Source of the DNA: an uncultured Acidobacteriia bacterium
Lineage (GTDB): Bacteria; Acidobacteriota; Terriglobia; Bryobacterales; Bryobacteraceae
Direction: 5' to 3'
Length of the DNA: 64,000 bases
NCBI GenBank assembly: GCA_903828455.1
Contig: CAIKMJ010000009.1
Coordinates: 1-64,000 of the forward strand
Positions 38,378 through 47,649 of the stretch are shown one piece after another. Made by a program: the position numbers and the translations under genes. Every line of letters begins with the position of its first letter. Positions within the stretch are counted from its first letter, which is position 1. A model generated the notes under the pieces. That model had not been told where the DNA came from. It worked only from the letters and a program-made list of their open reading frames with translations, and ran no database searches.

Positions 38378-39148
38378 ATGGAAGAAGATCTGAGTTCGAG
38401 CGCGGCTCCGGCGATGCATCGCTTCACCTGCAACATCTGCGGCGCTCCATGTGAGTCCGACCATCTGGACCGGGAGCGCTCCAGTTGCGCGGCGTGCGGG
38501 TCGAGCGTGCGCGAGCGCTGGATCATCCACGCGCTGTCGACGGGACTATTCGGCCCCAGCCTGCCGCTGCGGGAGATGCCGGTCCGCAGAGAAATTCGCG
38601 GGATCGGGATGAGCGATTCGCCGCGCCTCGCCGACGGGCTGGCGGCGCATTTCAGCTATACGAACACGTTCTTTCATACCGAACCGCGGCTCGACATCGT
38701 GACGACCACCAATGAAGCGCTGTACGACTTCATCATCACCAGCGAAGTTTTCGAACACGTGGGCCCACCGGTGCAGGCCGCTTTCAATAATCTCGCCCGC
38801 CTGCTGAAGCCGGACGGCGTGGCCGTGTTTACCGTGCCGTGGGGCTATCAGCCGGCGACGATCGAACATTTTCCGGATCTGCACGACTGGAACGTGGTGG
38901 AGCTGCGCAGCGGCTACGTGCTGCTGAACCGCACCGCCGACGGGCGGCTGGAGACGCACGAAAACCTGGTCTTTCACGGCGGGCCGGGATCGACGCTGGA
39001 GATGCGGATCTTCGCGCACGCCTCGCTGATGGAACACTTCCGCATTGCCGGCTTCACCACGATTCAAATGGCGGAAGATTACCCGGCGTGGGGCATTGCG
39101 GAAGTGCCGTGGTCGCGCGGTTTTCTGCTGCGAAAGGGCGCGGCGTAA
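38378..39148 (+). CDS. methyltransferase with N-terminal Cys-cluster
   Basis: CNICGAPCESDHLDRERSSCAACGSSVRERWI ... IITSEVFEHVGPPVQAAFNNLARLLKPDGVAVFTVPWG. Confidence 0.82.
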   Translation: MEEDLSSSAAPAMHRFTCNICGAPCESDHLDRERSSCAACGSSVRERWIIHALSTGLFGPSLPLREMPVRREIRGIGMSDSPRLADGLAAHFSYTNTFFHTEPRLDIVTTTNEALYDFIITSEVFEHVGPPVQAAFNNLARLLKPDGVAVFTVPWGYQPATIEHFPDLHDWNVVELRSGYVLLNRTADGRLETHENLVFHGGPGSTLEMRIFAHASLMEHFRIAGFTTIQMAEDYPAWGIAEVPWSRGFLLRKGAA

Positions 39149-39267
39149 GACCCGTGAAGCCGGGGTTGGCCGCGCGGTTCACTGGCGTAGCGGCACGGGC
39201 GGGATTTCGGTTATCATCCGGCTTGGCCGGATTCATTTTTCGTAAAGTCTCGATTCGCAACCTCCGG

Positions 39268-40284
39268 ATGGCGGCTCTTGCGCTGGCGTGTGCTGTTGCG
39301 CCTGGAGTCCGGGCTGCCACCGCGCCGGACCCGCGGGCGATTCTCGAAGAAGTCACGGTGGCAGAACGCGCGGCTGGCGTCCGCATCGCCGAGGGCGTCG
39401 AGATGCGGGAACTGACCGGGGAGGGGATGAACTTCCACACCCAGTACCGCTTTTCGGGCATCGTCGAGGATGAAAAACATCTGCGATGGGAGCTGATCGG
39501 AGAGCCGTCTACTCTGACGGTATGCGACGGCAGCGAGCACTGGAGCTACACGCGTCCCGGGGTGGGCTTTCACCTGAGTACCGTGGAGGCTACGCCTTGT
39601 CCCGGTCCGCTGCCGCAGTTCGACAATCTGCTGGAGAATCTTTCGGCCATCAGCATCACCGGGACGGATTCGGTGCCGTTCAACGGCGCCGCGGCCGCCT
39701 GCACGGTGGTGAAGGCGGAGTATAAGATTCCGGCCAGGCGAGCGATGGGCGGCGTGGGGTCGTCGGCGATCCGCACGCTTTGCATCGATGTGGCGGCGAA
39801 GGTGGTGCTGCGGGAACGGGAGGAGACGTGGGGCTCGGGGTCGAATGCGCGGTCGATCCGAACCACGACGTTCAGCTCCTACCAAAGGGCGGCGAAAGTG
39901 CCGCCCGCGGCGTACGTATTCGAAGCGCCGACCGGCACGTTTCTCGACCCTGGCCCGCAGGCTGGCGACGTGACTTCGGCGGCGGAGGACGGGTCGCACC
40001 GTTTCGGCGACGGCGTGATCGCCCCGGTGCTGGTGGCGAAAACGGAGCCGGCGATCACCGATGAGGCACGGCAGGCGGGTGTTGGCGGGCTCGTGCTGGT
40101 ATCGCTCACCGTGGATGCCGAGGGCTTGCCGCACGACGTAGCGGTGGAACGGCGGCTGGGCTACGGGCTCGATGAAGAGGCGGTGAAGGCCGTCAGCCAG
40201 TGGCGGTTCCGGCCGGGGCTGAGCTTCGGCACGCCCGTCGCGGTGCGCGAACTGGTGGTGGCGGTGGATTTTCCCCGGCCGTAA
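39268..40284 (+). CDS. TonB C-terminal domain protein (energy transducer-like)
   Basis: EPAITDEARQAGVGGLVLVSLTVDAEGLPHDVAVERRLGYGLDEEAVKAVSQWRFRPGLSFGTPVAVRELVVAVDF. Confidence 0.8.
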   Translation: MAALALACAVAPGVRAATAPDPRAILEEVTVAERAAGVRIAEGVEMRELTGEGMNFHTQYRFSGIVEDEKHLRWELIGEPSTLTVCDGSEHWSYTRPGVGFHLSTVEATPCPGPLPQFDNLLENLSAISITGTDSVPFNGAAAACTVVKAEYKIPARRAMGGVGSSAIRTLCIDVAAKVVLREREETWGSGSNARSIRTTTFSSYQRAAKVPPAAYVFEAPTGTFLDPGPQAGDVTSAAEDGSHRFGDGVIAPVLVAKTEPAITDEARQAGVGGLVLVSLTVDAEGLPHDVAVERRLGYGLDEEAVKAVSQWRFRPGLSFGTPVAVRELVVAVDFPRP

Positions 40285-40388
40285 CCGGCTGCGCGGCGCG
40301 CCCGTTGACTCTTGTGGCGGTTGTTATTCTGGATCGGGGCCCGCGCTCCGATGGAAGAGCTTCGATTGCCGCAGCCACGAATCATCCC

Positions 40389-42089
40389 GTGAATTCCGCT
40401 ACTGAGTTGCAAAACACGCGCACCGCCGTGCTGATTCCGGCGTACCGGCCGAATCACGCGCTGATCGGTGTGGTGCGGGCGTTGCGGGCCGAACAGGTGG
40501 AGCCGATTGTCGTGGTCAACGACGGCAGCGGCCCGGAGTTCGAGCCGATCTTCGCGGAGTTGAGCGCGATGGCCGGCGTGACCGTGGTGCGTCACGCGAT
40601 CAACCTCGGCAAGGGCGCGGCGCTGAAGACCGGGATCAACTACATTCTGGCCGGGATGGGGGATTTCGCCGGCATCGTCACAGCGGATGCCGACGGCCAG
40701 CACCATCCCGACGACATCCGGAAAGTGATTGCGCGCTTCGGGCAGCAGCCGGAGGCGCTGGTGATGGGCGCGCGCGGTTTCGCCGGCAAGGTGCCGCTGC
40801 GCAGCCGGATCGGCAACGGGCTCACGCGCCGCCTGATGCGCATCGCGGTGGGGCACAACCTGAGCGACACGCAGACCGGGCTGCGGGCCGTGCCGCGGGC
40901 GCTGGCGGAGCGCTTGCTGCGCGTGGCGGCCACCGGTTACGAGTTCGAACTGGAGATGCTGATCGCGGCCATGCATATGGGGATCGCGGTGGTGGAAGAG
41001 CCGATCCGCACCATCTACGAGCCAGGCAACCCGACGTCGCACTTCCAGCCGCTGCGCGATTCCATGCGCATCTACTTCGTGCTGCTGCGCTTTGCCGGGA
41101 TTTCCGTGCTTTCGGCGCTGCTCGACAACGGGGCGTTCTGGCTGCTGCACCGCTCCACGGGCAATATCCTGGCCGCGCAGGCGGGCGCGCGCGTGATCTC
41201 GGCGGCATTTAATTACACGGCGGTGCGCAACGCGGTGTTCCACTCGGATGAGCGGAACGCGGTGGTGCTGCCGCGCTATGCGGCGCTGGTCATGGTCAAC
41301 GCCGCGCTGTCCTATGGCGGGATTCGCTGGCTGACCGGTTCCATGCCGATCGGCGTGATCTGGGCCAAGATGGCCGCCGAATCCATCATTTTTCTGGCGA
41401 ATTTCGCCATCCAGCGGGACTTCATCTTCGCCAAACGTTCTGACGAACCCCGTGCGACGGACTGGGACGCGTATTACAAGCGGGCGCCGAAGATGGCGCT
41501 GGCGACGCGCAAATATACAACCGGCGTGCTGGTGCGCGCGCTGCAGCGGTACGGCGGGGCGGGGAAGATTGTCGAGATCGGCGGCGCCAACAGCTGCTTT
41601 CTGGATGCCATTCAGCGCGAGGTTCGGCCCGCGGAGTATCACGTGGTGGACAGCAATGTTTACGGGCTGTCGCTGCTCGATGGACGCAGCGACGTGGTGG
41701 CGCACCAGGGCGATGTGCTGCGGATGCGCGACCTGGGATTCGGGGCCGACGTCGTGTTCAGCATCGGCCTCATCGAGCACTTCGAGCCCGAGGACACCCG
41801 GAAGGCCATTGAAGCGCACTTCGCGCTGCTGAAGCCGGGCGGGTACGCGATGATCTCCTATCCCACGCCGACGTGGCTTTATCGCATGGCCCGCGGAGCG
41901 GCCGAAGCCCTGGGGATGTGGAAGTTTCACGATGAGCGGCCGCTGCAGCGGGCTGAAGTGGCCGGCGTGGTGCGGTCGCTCGGCGAAATCGTCTTCGAGA
42001 AGACGCTCTGGCCGCTGGTGTTGACTCAGCACCTGATGGTGATTCGCAAGCCGGAGACGGCGCGGACGGAGATGGCGCCGAAAGAATGA
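40389..42089 (+). CDS. GT2 glycosyltransferase - GtrA - methyltransferase fusion, GTG start
   Basis: GT2: VLIPAYRPNHALIGVVRALR...ADADGQHHPDDI; GtrA-like 4-TM block (FAGISVLSALLDNGAFWLLHR...AESIIFLANFAIQRDFIF); MTase: IVEIGGANSCFLDAIQRE...VVFSIGLIEHFEPEDTRKAIEAHFALLKPGGYAMISYP. Confidence 0.85.
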   Translation: MNSATELQNTRTAVLIPAYRPNHALIGVVRALRAEQVEPIVVVNDGSGPEFEPIFAELSAMAGVTVVRHAINLGKGAALKTGINYILAGMGDFAGIVTADADGQHHPDDIRKVIARFGQQPEALVMGARGFAGKVPLRSRIGNGLTRRLMRIAVGHNLSDTQTGLRAVPRALAERLLRVAATGYEFELEMLIAAMHMGIAVVEEPIRTIYEPGNPTSHFQPLRDSMRIYFVLLRFAGISVLSALLDNGAFWLLHRSTGNILAAQAGARVISAAFNYTAVRNAVFHSDERNAVVLPRYAALVMVNAALSYGGIRWLTGSMPIGVIWAKMAAESIIFLANFAIQRDFIFAKRSDEPRATDWDAYYKRAPKMALATRKYTTGVLVRALQRYGGAGKIVEIGGANSCFLDAIQREVRPAEYHVVDSNVYGLSLLDGRSDVVAHQGDVLRMRDLGFGADVVFSIGLIEHFEPEDTRKAIEAHFALLKPGGYAMISYPTPTWLYRMARGAAEALGMWKFHDERPLQRAEVAGVVRSLGEIVFEKTLWPLVLTQHLMVIRKPETARTEMAPKE

Positions 42090-43348
42090 GGGCCGCCGCT
42101 GCTTCGCTTGCCCCGGCGCTGCTGATGCTGGCGGTGCTGCCGGCTTCACCGCGGGCACAGGATACTCCGCTTTCCGCAAGCAAACCTCTTTCCGCAAGCA
42201 GACCTCTTTCTGAAAGCAAACCTCTTTCCGCAAGCAGACCTCTTTCCGCAAGCAAACTGGCCGGGCACAAACTGGAAGCGGGCATGTACGTCTGGGAAGG
42301 CGTGGCGGAGACGCATTTGGCCAATCCCCTGGCCGACTCCCCCTTGGCCGGCAGCGTTGCCGCCATGGACGCCGCCGGATTCCACGCCGTACGGCTTCTG
42401 CTTTCCCAGCAGGCGGCCCGCGACTACGGGTTGCCGCCGCTGCGCTGCGCCGCTGGCGGACGCCCCACCCTCGCCTGCCTGTTTCGCAGCGATGCCTATC
42501 GCGCCGCGCTGGCGGTGAAGTCGGTGGACGTGGTGATGTTTACCGCCTACGACTATGCTTCGAACCAGCGCCAGCGCTTCCTCGATCCCGACTTTCTGAA
42601 GCAGAACCGCCAGCAGGTGTTCGACGAGTATCGCGATCTGGCCGAAGCCATCATGCGGGATTATTCGGGCAGCGGCCGCGTGTTCATCGTCGGAAACTGG
42701 GAGGGCGACAACCAGGTCTATTGCGGGTCGAGCTACGAATACGAAACGGTGGCGGCCAAGCACAATGCGTGCCTGCAGCAGGACCCCGGGCGCCATCTGG
42801 CGGCGCTGGCGGAGTGGCTGCAGATTCGCCAGCAGGCGATTGCGGAGGGGCGCAGGCGGGCCATCGCGGCAGGGGCTTCGGGCGTGGAGGTCTGGCACGC
42901 CGTGGAATTCAATACGCTGTTCTCCACGCAGCGGGTCGAAGGCGCGGTCATGCGCCAGAAGGACTACCGGGGCGTGCTCGATACTCTCGTGCCGCTGCTG
43001 CATCCCGATGTCTGTTCGTATTCGGCGTGGGAAAGCGTGGCGCGCGGCCGGCTGACGAAAGATCTGCAGGACGTGATGAAGGCCTGTGGCGACGCGCCGG
43101 TCATTGTGGGCGAACTGGGCGATAAGGAGAATCCCGATAAGCACTACCGGAAGATCGTCTCCGCCCTGCTGCCGCTGCGGGACCGCGTGCCTTTGGTGTT
43201 CTTCTGGCAGGCATTTGAAGCGAGGGAGCCGAGGGAACCCGGGTTCGGTCTGTTCGACCTCGGCGGTCTGCCAAAACATGCCAAAGCGCTCGATGCGATC
43301 CGTATTCTGTTCGGGGGAGAGCCGGGCAAATCGAAAGGCGCCCATTAA
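42086..43348 (+). CDS. secreted TIM-barrel-like glycoside hydrolase-type protein with N-terminal hexapeptide repeat
   Basis: Signal peptide; (PLSASK/R)5; VFIVGNWEGDNQVY...GVEVWHAVEFNTLFSTQRVEGAV...PDVCSYSAWESV...PVIVGELGDKENP. Confidence 0.6.
   Translation: MRAAAASLAPALLMLAVLPASPRAQDTPLSASKPLSASRPLSESKPLSASRPLSASKLAGHKLEAGMYVWEGVAETHLANPLADSPLAGSVAAMDAAGFHAVRLLLSQQAARDYGLPPLRCAAGGRPTLACLFRSDAYRAALAVKSVDVVMFTAYDYASNQRQRFLDPDFLKQNRQQVFDEYRDLAEAIMRDYSGSGRVFIVGNWEGDNQVYCGSSYEYETVAAKHNACLQQDPGRHLAALAEWLQIRQQAIAEGRRRAIAAGASGVEVWHAVEFNTLFSTQRVEGAVMRQKDYRGVLDTLVPLLHPDVCSYSAWESVARGRLTKDLQDVMKACGDAPVIVGELGDKENPDKHYRKIVSALLPLRDRVPLVFFWQAFEAREPREPGFGLFDLGGLPKHAKALDAIRILFGGEPGKSKGAH
42167..42256. repeat. 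18-bp tandem repeat, 5 copies, coding
   Basis: cctctttccgcaagcaga/aaa units encode PLSAS[K/R]. Confidence 0.93.
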
Positions 43349-43433
43349 GGGCCGGCCAGTTTCAGCCGATGAAAGCACCAGCTGCAACCACCAGCTAAAA
43401 CGCGGCTGGTGGATTCGAACTCAGGACGACGGA

Positions 43434-43483
43434 GGGGGATTTAGGGGATTCAGGGGGTTGTTTGGGGGATGTTCTTCAGGGGG
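43434..43483 (+). other. G-quadruplex-forming motif (five G4-5 tracts)
   Basis: ggggg-attta-gggg-attca-ggggg-ttgttt-ggggg-atgttcttca-ggggg. Confidence 0.8.
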
Positions 43484-43671
43484 AGATCAGTCGGTAGGAT
43501 TGTTTCCGTCGTTCCTGAGTTCGTTCACGCACTATCAAAGGCAATTGCTTTGCCATTCGCAGATATGTGAAATCAGGGGCGTTTTCGTTTCGCTGTCTCG
43601 TTCCGGCACGCGGGAAAAGATTCGAACGGTACGGCTTGTACCAAAGCGGTCACCGATTGCCGCCCTTCGGG

Positions 43672-45564
43672 TCAGCGCGCGGCTTGTTCGGGGGGAAGCG
43701 CGGAGGGACGGATGACGCGGCCGCTTTTGGCCTCGTCGAGCGTGACGTGGTTGGCTTCGAGCGTCGCCCCGGTGGTGCGGTCCAGTTCAATCCGCGCGGA
43801 CTGGTAAGCCACCAGGGCGGAAAGTTCCGCGGCCCGGGCGTTCATCAGGTCGCGTTGCTGCTGGGTCACGTTGTATGCGGTCGAAGCTCCCAGTTCGAAT
43901 TTCCTCTGTTCGGCATCGAGCAGTTGCTCCTGCAGGACCCGATTCGCCGCCGCCGCCTCGTGCCGCGCCCGCGCCTGCCGCAGGGCTACCACCGCGTTCA
44001 GAACGTCCACGTCGGCCTGATTGACACCCTTTGCCACGTTGAGCTGCTGCTGGCGAAGCTGTAGCTGGTCGATGCCAAAATCGGCCTGCGCCTGCCCGTT
44101 GTTCACCGTCAGGCGGCCGCCCACAGCGATGCTTTCGGTGGGAAAGTTGCGACGGAATACCTGGCCGAGAGCGTTCCCGGTACCGCCGTCAAAGTAGGGA
44201 TTGGCGGTGGCGCGGCCGACCACGCGCGGCGTACCGGCCAGACCCGCCTGACTTGCCGACGCCAGCACCTGCACCTGGGGAAGCACGCCGTTGGCCGTGC
44301 CGAGTGCCGAGATCTTCGCGGTCTCAAGGGCGGCGTTCTGGTCCAGCAGATCGCTGCGGTTGTGCCGGGCTCTTTCCATCAGGGCCGGGAGCGGGTCGAT
44401 CTCATCGCTCGCCGGCAGCGTCAAATGATCGAGCGGCACAATCTCCGCCGCCGCGAGCAAAGGTTCTGCCAGCCCCGTTCGACTGATCAGGTTCTTCAGC
44501 CGTACCTCATCCTCGCGGATCCCCACGAGCGCGTTGTCGAGCGCCAGCTGGCTCGATGCCAGCTGATTCTCACCGGTGATGGTATCGACGGGAGCGAGCG
44601 CCCCGAGTTCCACGCGACGCCGGTTTTCCGCGACGAAGGCCTGTGCCGTCCCGAGCGCCGCGCGCTGGGCGTCGAGCCCGTCGTAATCGGCAACGAGCGC
44701 GTAGTAGGCGTTGAGCACCGCAACAACGGTATTGGTGACCTGCGTGCGAAACGCGAGGTCGGATGTATTCAGATTCATCCGCGCCACGGTGATGTTGCGC
44801 GTATTGAGCGCCACGCCGCGACCCTGCAGGAGGCTCTGCTGGATCGAAACCGCAATCGACGGGGCGACCGACGGGTTGAGCAGATCCGTGGGCGCGTTTT
44901 CATTCAGGTAGTGATCGGCGAAGCTGACCGTTGCCGAGCCGCCCGAGGCAAAGCCCTGCTGGTAGGAACCGCTGTAGTTGCGCTGGTTCTGGATCAGATT
45001 GGTGAGGATGGTCTGGACGACATTCGCCTGCGGGCTGCTGCGATGGCTGAAGGTGGCCGATGCCTGGAACAGCGGATCGTAGGTCTGCGCCACCGGACCG
45101 ATTTGCGATACCGTGGCATTGCCGCCGCCGCGGCCCTGCGGACCGCCGCCATTTGTATTCACGCCCGCCGCCGCCTGGCTGCCCTGCACGCCCTGGCCGC
45201 TGGCGACCGTCGAAGCGTTCGCCGCCCCGCTCGGTACGCCCGCAAGCGCGCCGCCCGCCTGCGCGCGCTCCAGATTCGAGGCGCGGAGCAACGGCTGGTA
45301 GCGCGCCACTTCCACGTCGATATTGTTTTCGAGCGCAAGGGCGATGCAATCCTGCGCGTTGAGATACAGTTTGCCCGCGCGCAGCAGACTGCGCAGGCGG
45401 TCGGAATCGGCAAGTCGCACCGGCGGCGCCTCCACCGGTTCGTAGGGACGGCTGACGAGCGGGCTCCGGGGATGCTGCGGCTCAATGCCGATTTGCTGCG
45501 CGATTCCGGCAGGAGAGGCCGAGAACACGGCGAGCAGCGCGGCGCCGATCCGGCGTGCGTTCAC
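43672..45564 (-). CDS. TolC family outer-membrane efflux-type protein
   Basis: LNAQDCIALALENNIDVEVARYQPLL...; repeated TolC-type helices; LDAEQRKFELGASTAYNVTQQQRDLMNARAAELSALVAYQSARIELDRTTGATLE. Confidence 0.9.
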   Translation of the reverse strand: MNARRIGAALLAVFSASPAGIAQQIGIEPQHPRSPLVSRPYEPVEAPPVRLADSDRLRSLLRAGKLYLNAQDCIALALENNIDVEVARYQPLLRASNLERAQAGGALAGVPSGAANASTVASGQGVQGSQAAAGVNTNGGGPQGRGGGNATVSQIGPVAQTYDPLFQASATFSHRSSPQANVVQTILTNLIQNQRNYSGSYQQGFASGGSATVSFADHYLNENAPTDLLNPSVAPSIAVSIQQSLLQGRGVALNTRNITVARMNLNTSDLAFRTQVTNTVVAVLNAYYALVADYDGLDAQRAALGTAQAFVAENRRRVELGALAPVDTITGENQLASSQLALDNALVGIREDEVRLKNLISRTGLAEPLLAAAEIVPLDHLTLPASDEIDPLPALMERARHNRSDLLDQNAALETAKISALGTANGVLPQVQVLASASQAGLAGTPRVVGRATANPYFDGGTGNALGQVFRRNFPTESIAVGGRLTVNNGQAQADFGIDQLQLRQQQLNVAKGVNQADVDVLNAVVALRQARARHEAAAANRVLQEQLLDAEQRKFELGASTAYNVTQQQRDLMNARAAELSALVAYQSARIELDRTTGATLEANHVTLDEAKSGRVIRPSALPPEQAAR

Positions 45565-47540
45565 CGGCGGCCTCCGCCAGCCGGCAGCGAAGCCGGAGCA
45601 GGCAGCGACGACGGCGAAGCCGGAGCAGGCAGCGACGACGGCGAAGCGCTCACTTTGCCGGCCACCGCTTCGTCAATCGATACGTGCCAGACCTCCAGCG
45701 TGCTTCCCGTGGCCTGCTCGAACGCGATCCGCGCGTGCGTGTAGTTGGCCATCGCCTCGGTTTCCGACGTCTGCGCGCTGGCGAGGTCGCGCTGATCCTG
45801 CACCACCTGATACGACGTGCCGGCGCCCAGCTCGAGCCGCTTGCGGTCCGCCTCCAGCGTTTCCGCCGAGAGTACGCGCGCCTTTTGCGCCGCGGCGTAG
45901 CGGGCGCGCGCCTGCTGCAGGCCGATGACGGCGTTCTGCACGTCGACGCGAACCTGGTTGATCTGCTTCTGCAGGTTGAGCTCGTTCTGGCGGATTTCGA
46001 GCAGGCTGGTCGCGTAGTCGGACTGCGCCGCGCGATTGCGCAGCGGAATGCTGAGCGAAAGGCCGGCCGAGTAATTCGGATAATTGCGGCGGAAGATTTC
46101 GGCCAGCAGATTCCCGTAGCCGCCCGAAAGATACGGCACGCCGGCCTGCGCGAGGCCGAGTGGCGTGATGTCGCCGGTGAGCCCGTTATTGGTCACTTCG
46201 GCGAAGGCCTGCAGGGTGGGCTTGAGCGAGTTCTTAATCCCCACCAGGTTCTGCCGGTTGGAATCCAGATTGATGTTGGCCTGCTGGATCTCGATGCGGT
46301 TGCGCAGGGCGGCGGCCATCAGCTCGTCGAACGGCGCGGCCGCCTCCTGCGCCGGGACGTCGATGCGATCCAGCGGGACGATGTGCGCCTCCGCCAGACT
46401 CGAACTGCCCACGCCGCTGCGGCTGAGCGCGTTCTTGAGAATCGTTTCCTGCTGCAGCAGATTGGTTTCGGCGATCACCAGATCCTGCTTCGCCGTGTAG
46501 AGCTGCGACTGCGCGCGCGTGATCTCAATCGGCGCCAGAGTGCCGATGCGCACCTGATCTTCGTTATTCTTCAGAAACTGCTCGGCGGTGGCGACTTCCT
46601 GCTGTCGCGAGCGAACCTCTTCGTTGAAGCTCACCAGATCCCAGTAGAGATTCAGCACGGCGGAAATCGTGGTGATGAGCTGCTGGCGGAACTGCAGGTC
46701 GGTGACCTTCAGATTGTTCTTCTGCACCCGGATGTTCCGGCCGTTCACCGCCGCGCCGAAGCCGTTGAGCAGGCTCTGTGTCACCGTCAGATCCAGACTG
46801 CCGGACGTATACGGATTCAGGCTGAACAACTGGCTGTTCAGCGACGTGTGGTTGCTGGAATACGTGGCCTGGGCGTTGAAGCCGGAAAACCACGTCTGCG
46901 AATACTGCAGCTGAAATGCGCGCGTATTCTGCACCAGCGCCGTGGTGCCGGTGAGGATGGTGTTGCTCTGCGGCGCGGTGGCGTGCTGGAAATTAGCGTA
47001 TGCCGAAATCACCGGATCGGTGCCGGGAATGGCCGGACCGAGCTGTGTGACGATGCCGCCGCCCGCGCTGACGCCCGTGCCCGCCTGGCTGGAAGGCGCG
47101 CCGCTGGCGTTGACGGAAACGCCCTGCAGGCTGACGCTGGTGGGGCCGGCCGCCACCGCGGAACCGACGCTGCGCAGCAGACCGCCGGCACTGGCGCGCC
47201 GCAGCACTTCCTTTTGCAGCAGCGGACCGTAGCGCTGCACTTCGATGTCGATGTTGTTCTCCAGCGCCAGCGCCACCACGTCCTGCGCGGAAAGGTAGAG
47301 ATTGCCGGCCCGCAGCAACTGTTCGAGCCGGCCGGAATTGGCGAGATTCACCGGCGGCACGCTGCGGGTCTCATACGGCGCTGTGAGACGCGGGAAGCGG
47401 CCAGCCGAGGGAGCATCGATCCGGATGGCGCTGCTCACGGCCGCCGGCCCGGATGCCGCGGGCGCCGTTCCCGGAACCGCTGTCTGGCCCGAGGCCGCCG
47501 CGGCGGCAAGAGTCAAAGCGAAAATCTGAAGCGGGCGCAT
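45561..47540 (-). CDS. TolC family outer-membrane efflux-type protein (paralogue)
   Basis: LSAQDVVALALENNIDIEVQRYGPLL...; RKRLELGAGTSYQVVQDQRDLASAQTSETEAMANYTHARIAFEQATGSTLE; overlaps the next gene by 4 bp. Confidence 0.9.
   Translation of the reverse strand: MRPLQIFALTLAAAAASGQTAVPGTAPAASGPAAVSSAIRIDAPSAGRFPRLTAPYETRSVPPVNLANSGRLEQLLRAGNLYLSAQDVVALALENNIDIEVQRYGPLLQKEVLRRASAGGLLRSVGSAVAAGPTSVSLQGVSVNASGAPSSQAGTGVSAGGGIVTQLGPAIPGTDPVISAYANFQHATAPQSNTILTGTTALVQNTRAFQLQYSQTWFSGFNAQATYSSNHTSLNSQLFSLNPYTSGSLDLTVTQSLLNGFGAAVNGRNIRVQKNNLKVTDLQFRQQLITTISAVLNLYWDLVSFNEEVRSRQQEVATAEQFLKNNEDQVRIGTLAPIEITRAQSQLYTAKQDLVIAETNLLQQETILKNALSRSGVGSSSLAEAHIVPLDRIDVPAQEAAAPFDELMAAALRNRIEIQQANINLDSNRQNLVGIKNSLKPTLQAFAEVTNNGLTGDITPLGLAQAGVPYLSGGYGNLLAEIFRRNYPNYSAGLSLSIPLRNRAAQSDYATSLLEIRQNELNLQKQINQVRVDVQNAVIGLQQARARYAAAQKARVLSAETLEADRKRLELGAGTSYQVVQDQRDLASAQTSETEAMANYTHARIAFEQATGSTLEVWHVSIDEAVAGKVSASPSSLPAPASPSSLPAPASLPAGGGRR
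45589..45642. repeat. 27-bp tandem repeat, 2 copies, coding
   Basis: gaagccggagcaggcagcgacgacggc x2, encoding SPSSLPAPA repeats in the C-terminus. Confidence 0.92.
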
Positions 47541-47649
47541 GATTCCGTCGGTGTGCGGGGTCCTCAGGTGGAGAATACGCGCGGCGCCGGCGGGAAGTTC
47601 GCTCACGAAGCGGCGCGGGCTGTATTTTCCAATGGTCTAGTAGCCGTTT

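Noticed and set aside
40161-42251. 696-aa minus-strand ORF opposite the GT2 fusion
   Set aside because: Antisense shadow; its start (KEVCLRKEVCFQKEVC) is only the reverse reading of the 18-bp coding repeat.
42167-42256. Possible CRISPR array
   Set aside because: Units are contiguous 18-bp in-frame repeats with no spacers; the same applies to 26683-26760. No CRISPR array or cas gene was seen anywhere.
43390-43425. A second tRNA gene on the minus strand
   Set aside because: Only a T-loop-like fragment (gttcgaatcc) is present; no acceptor, D or anticodon arm can be built.
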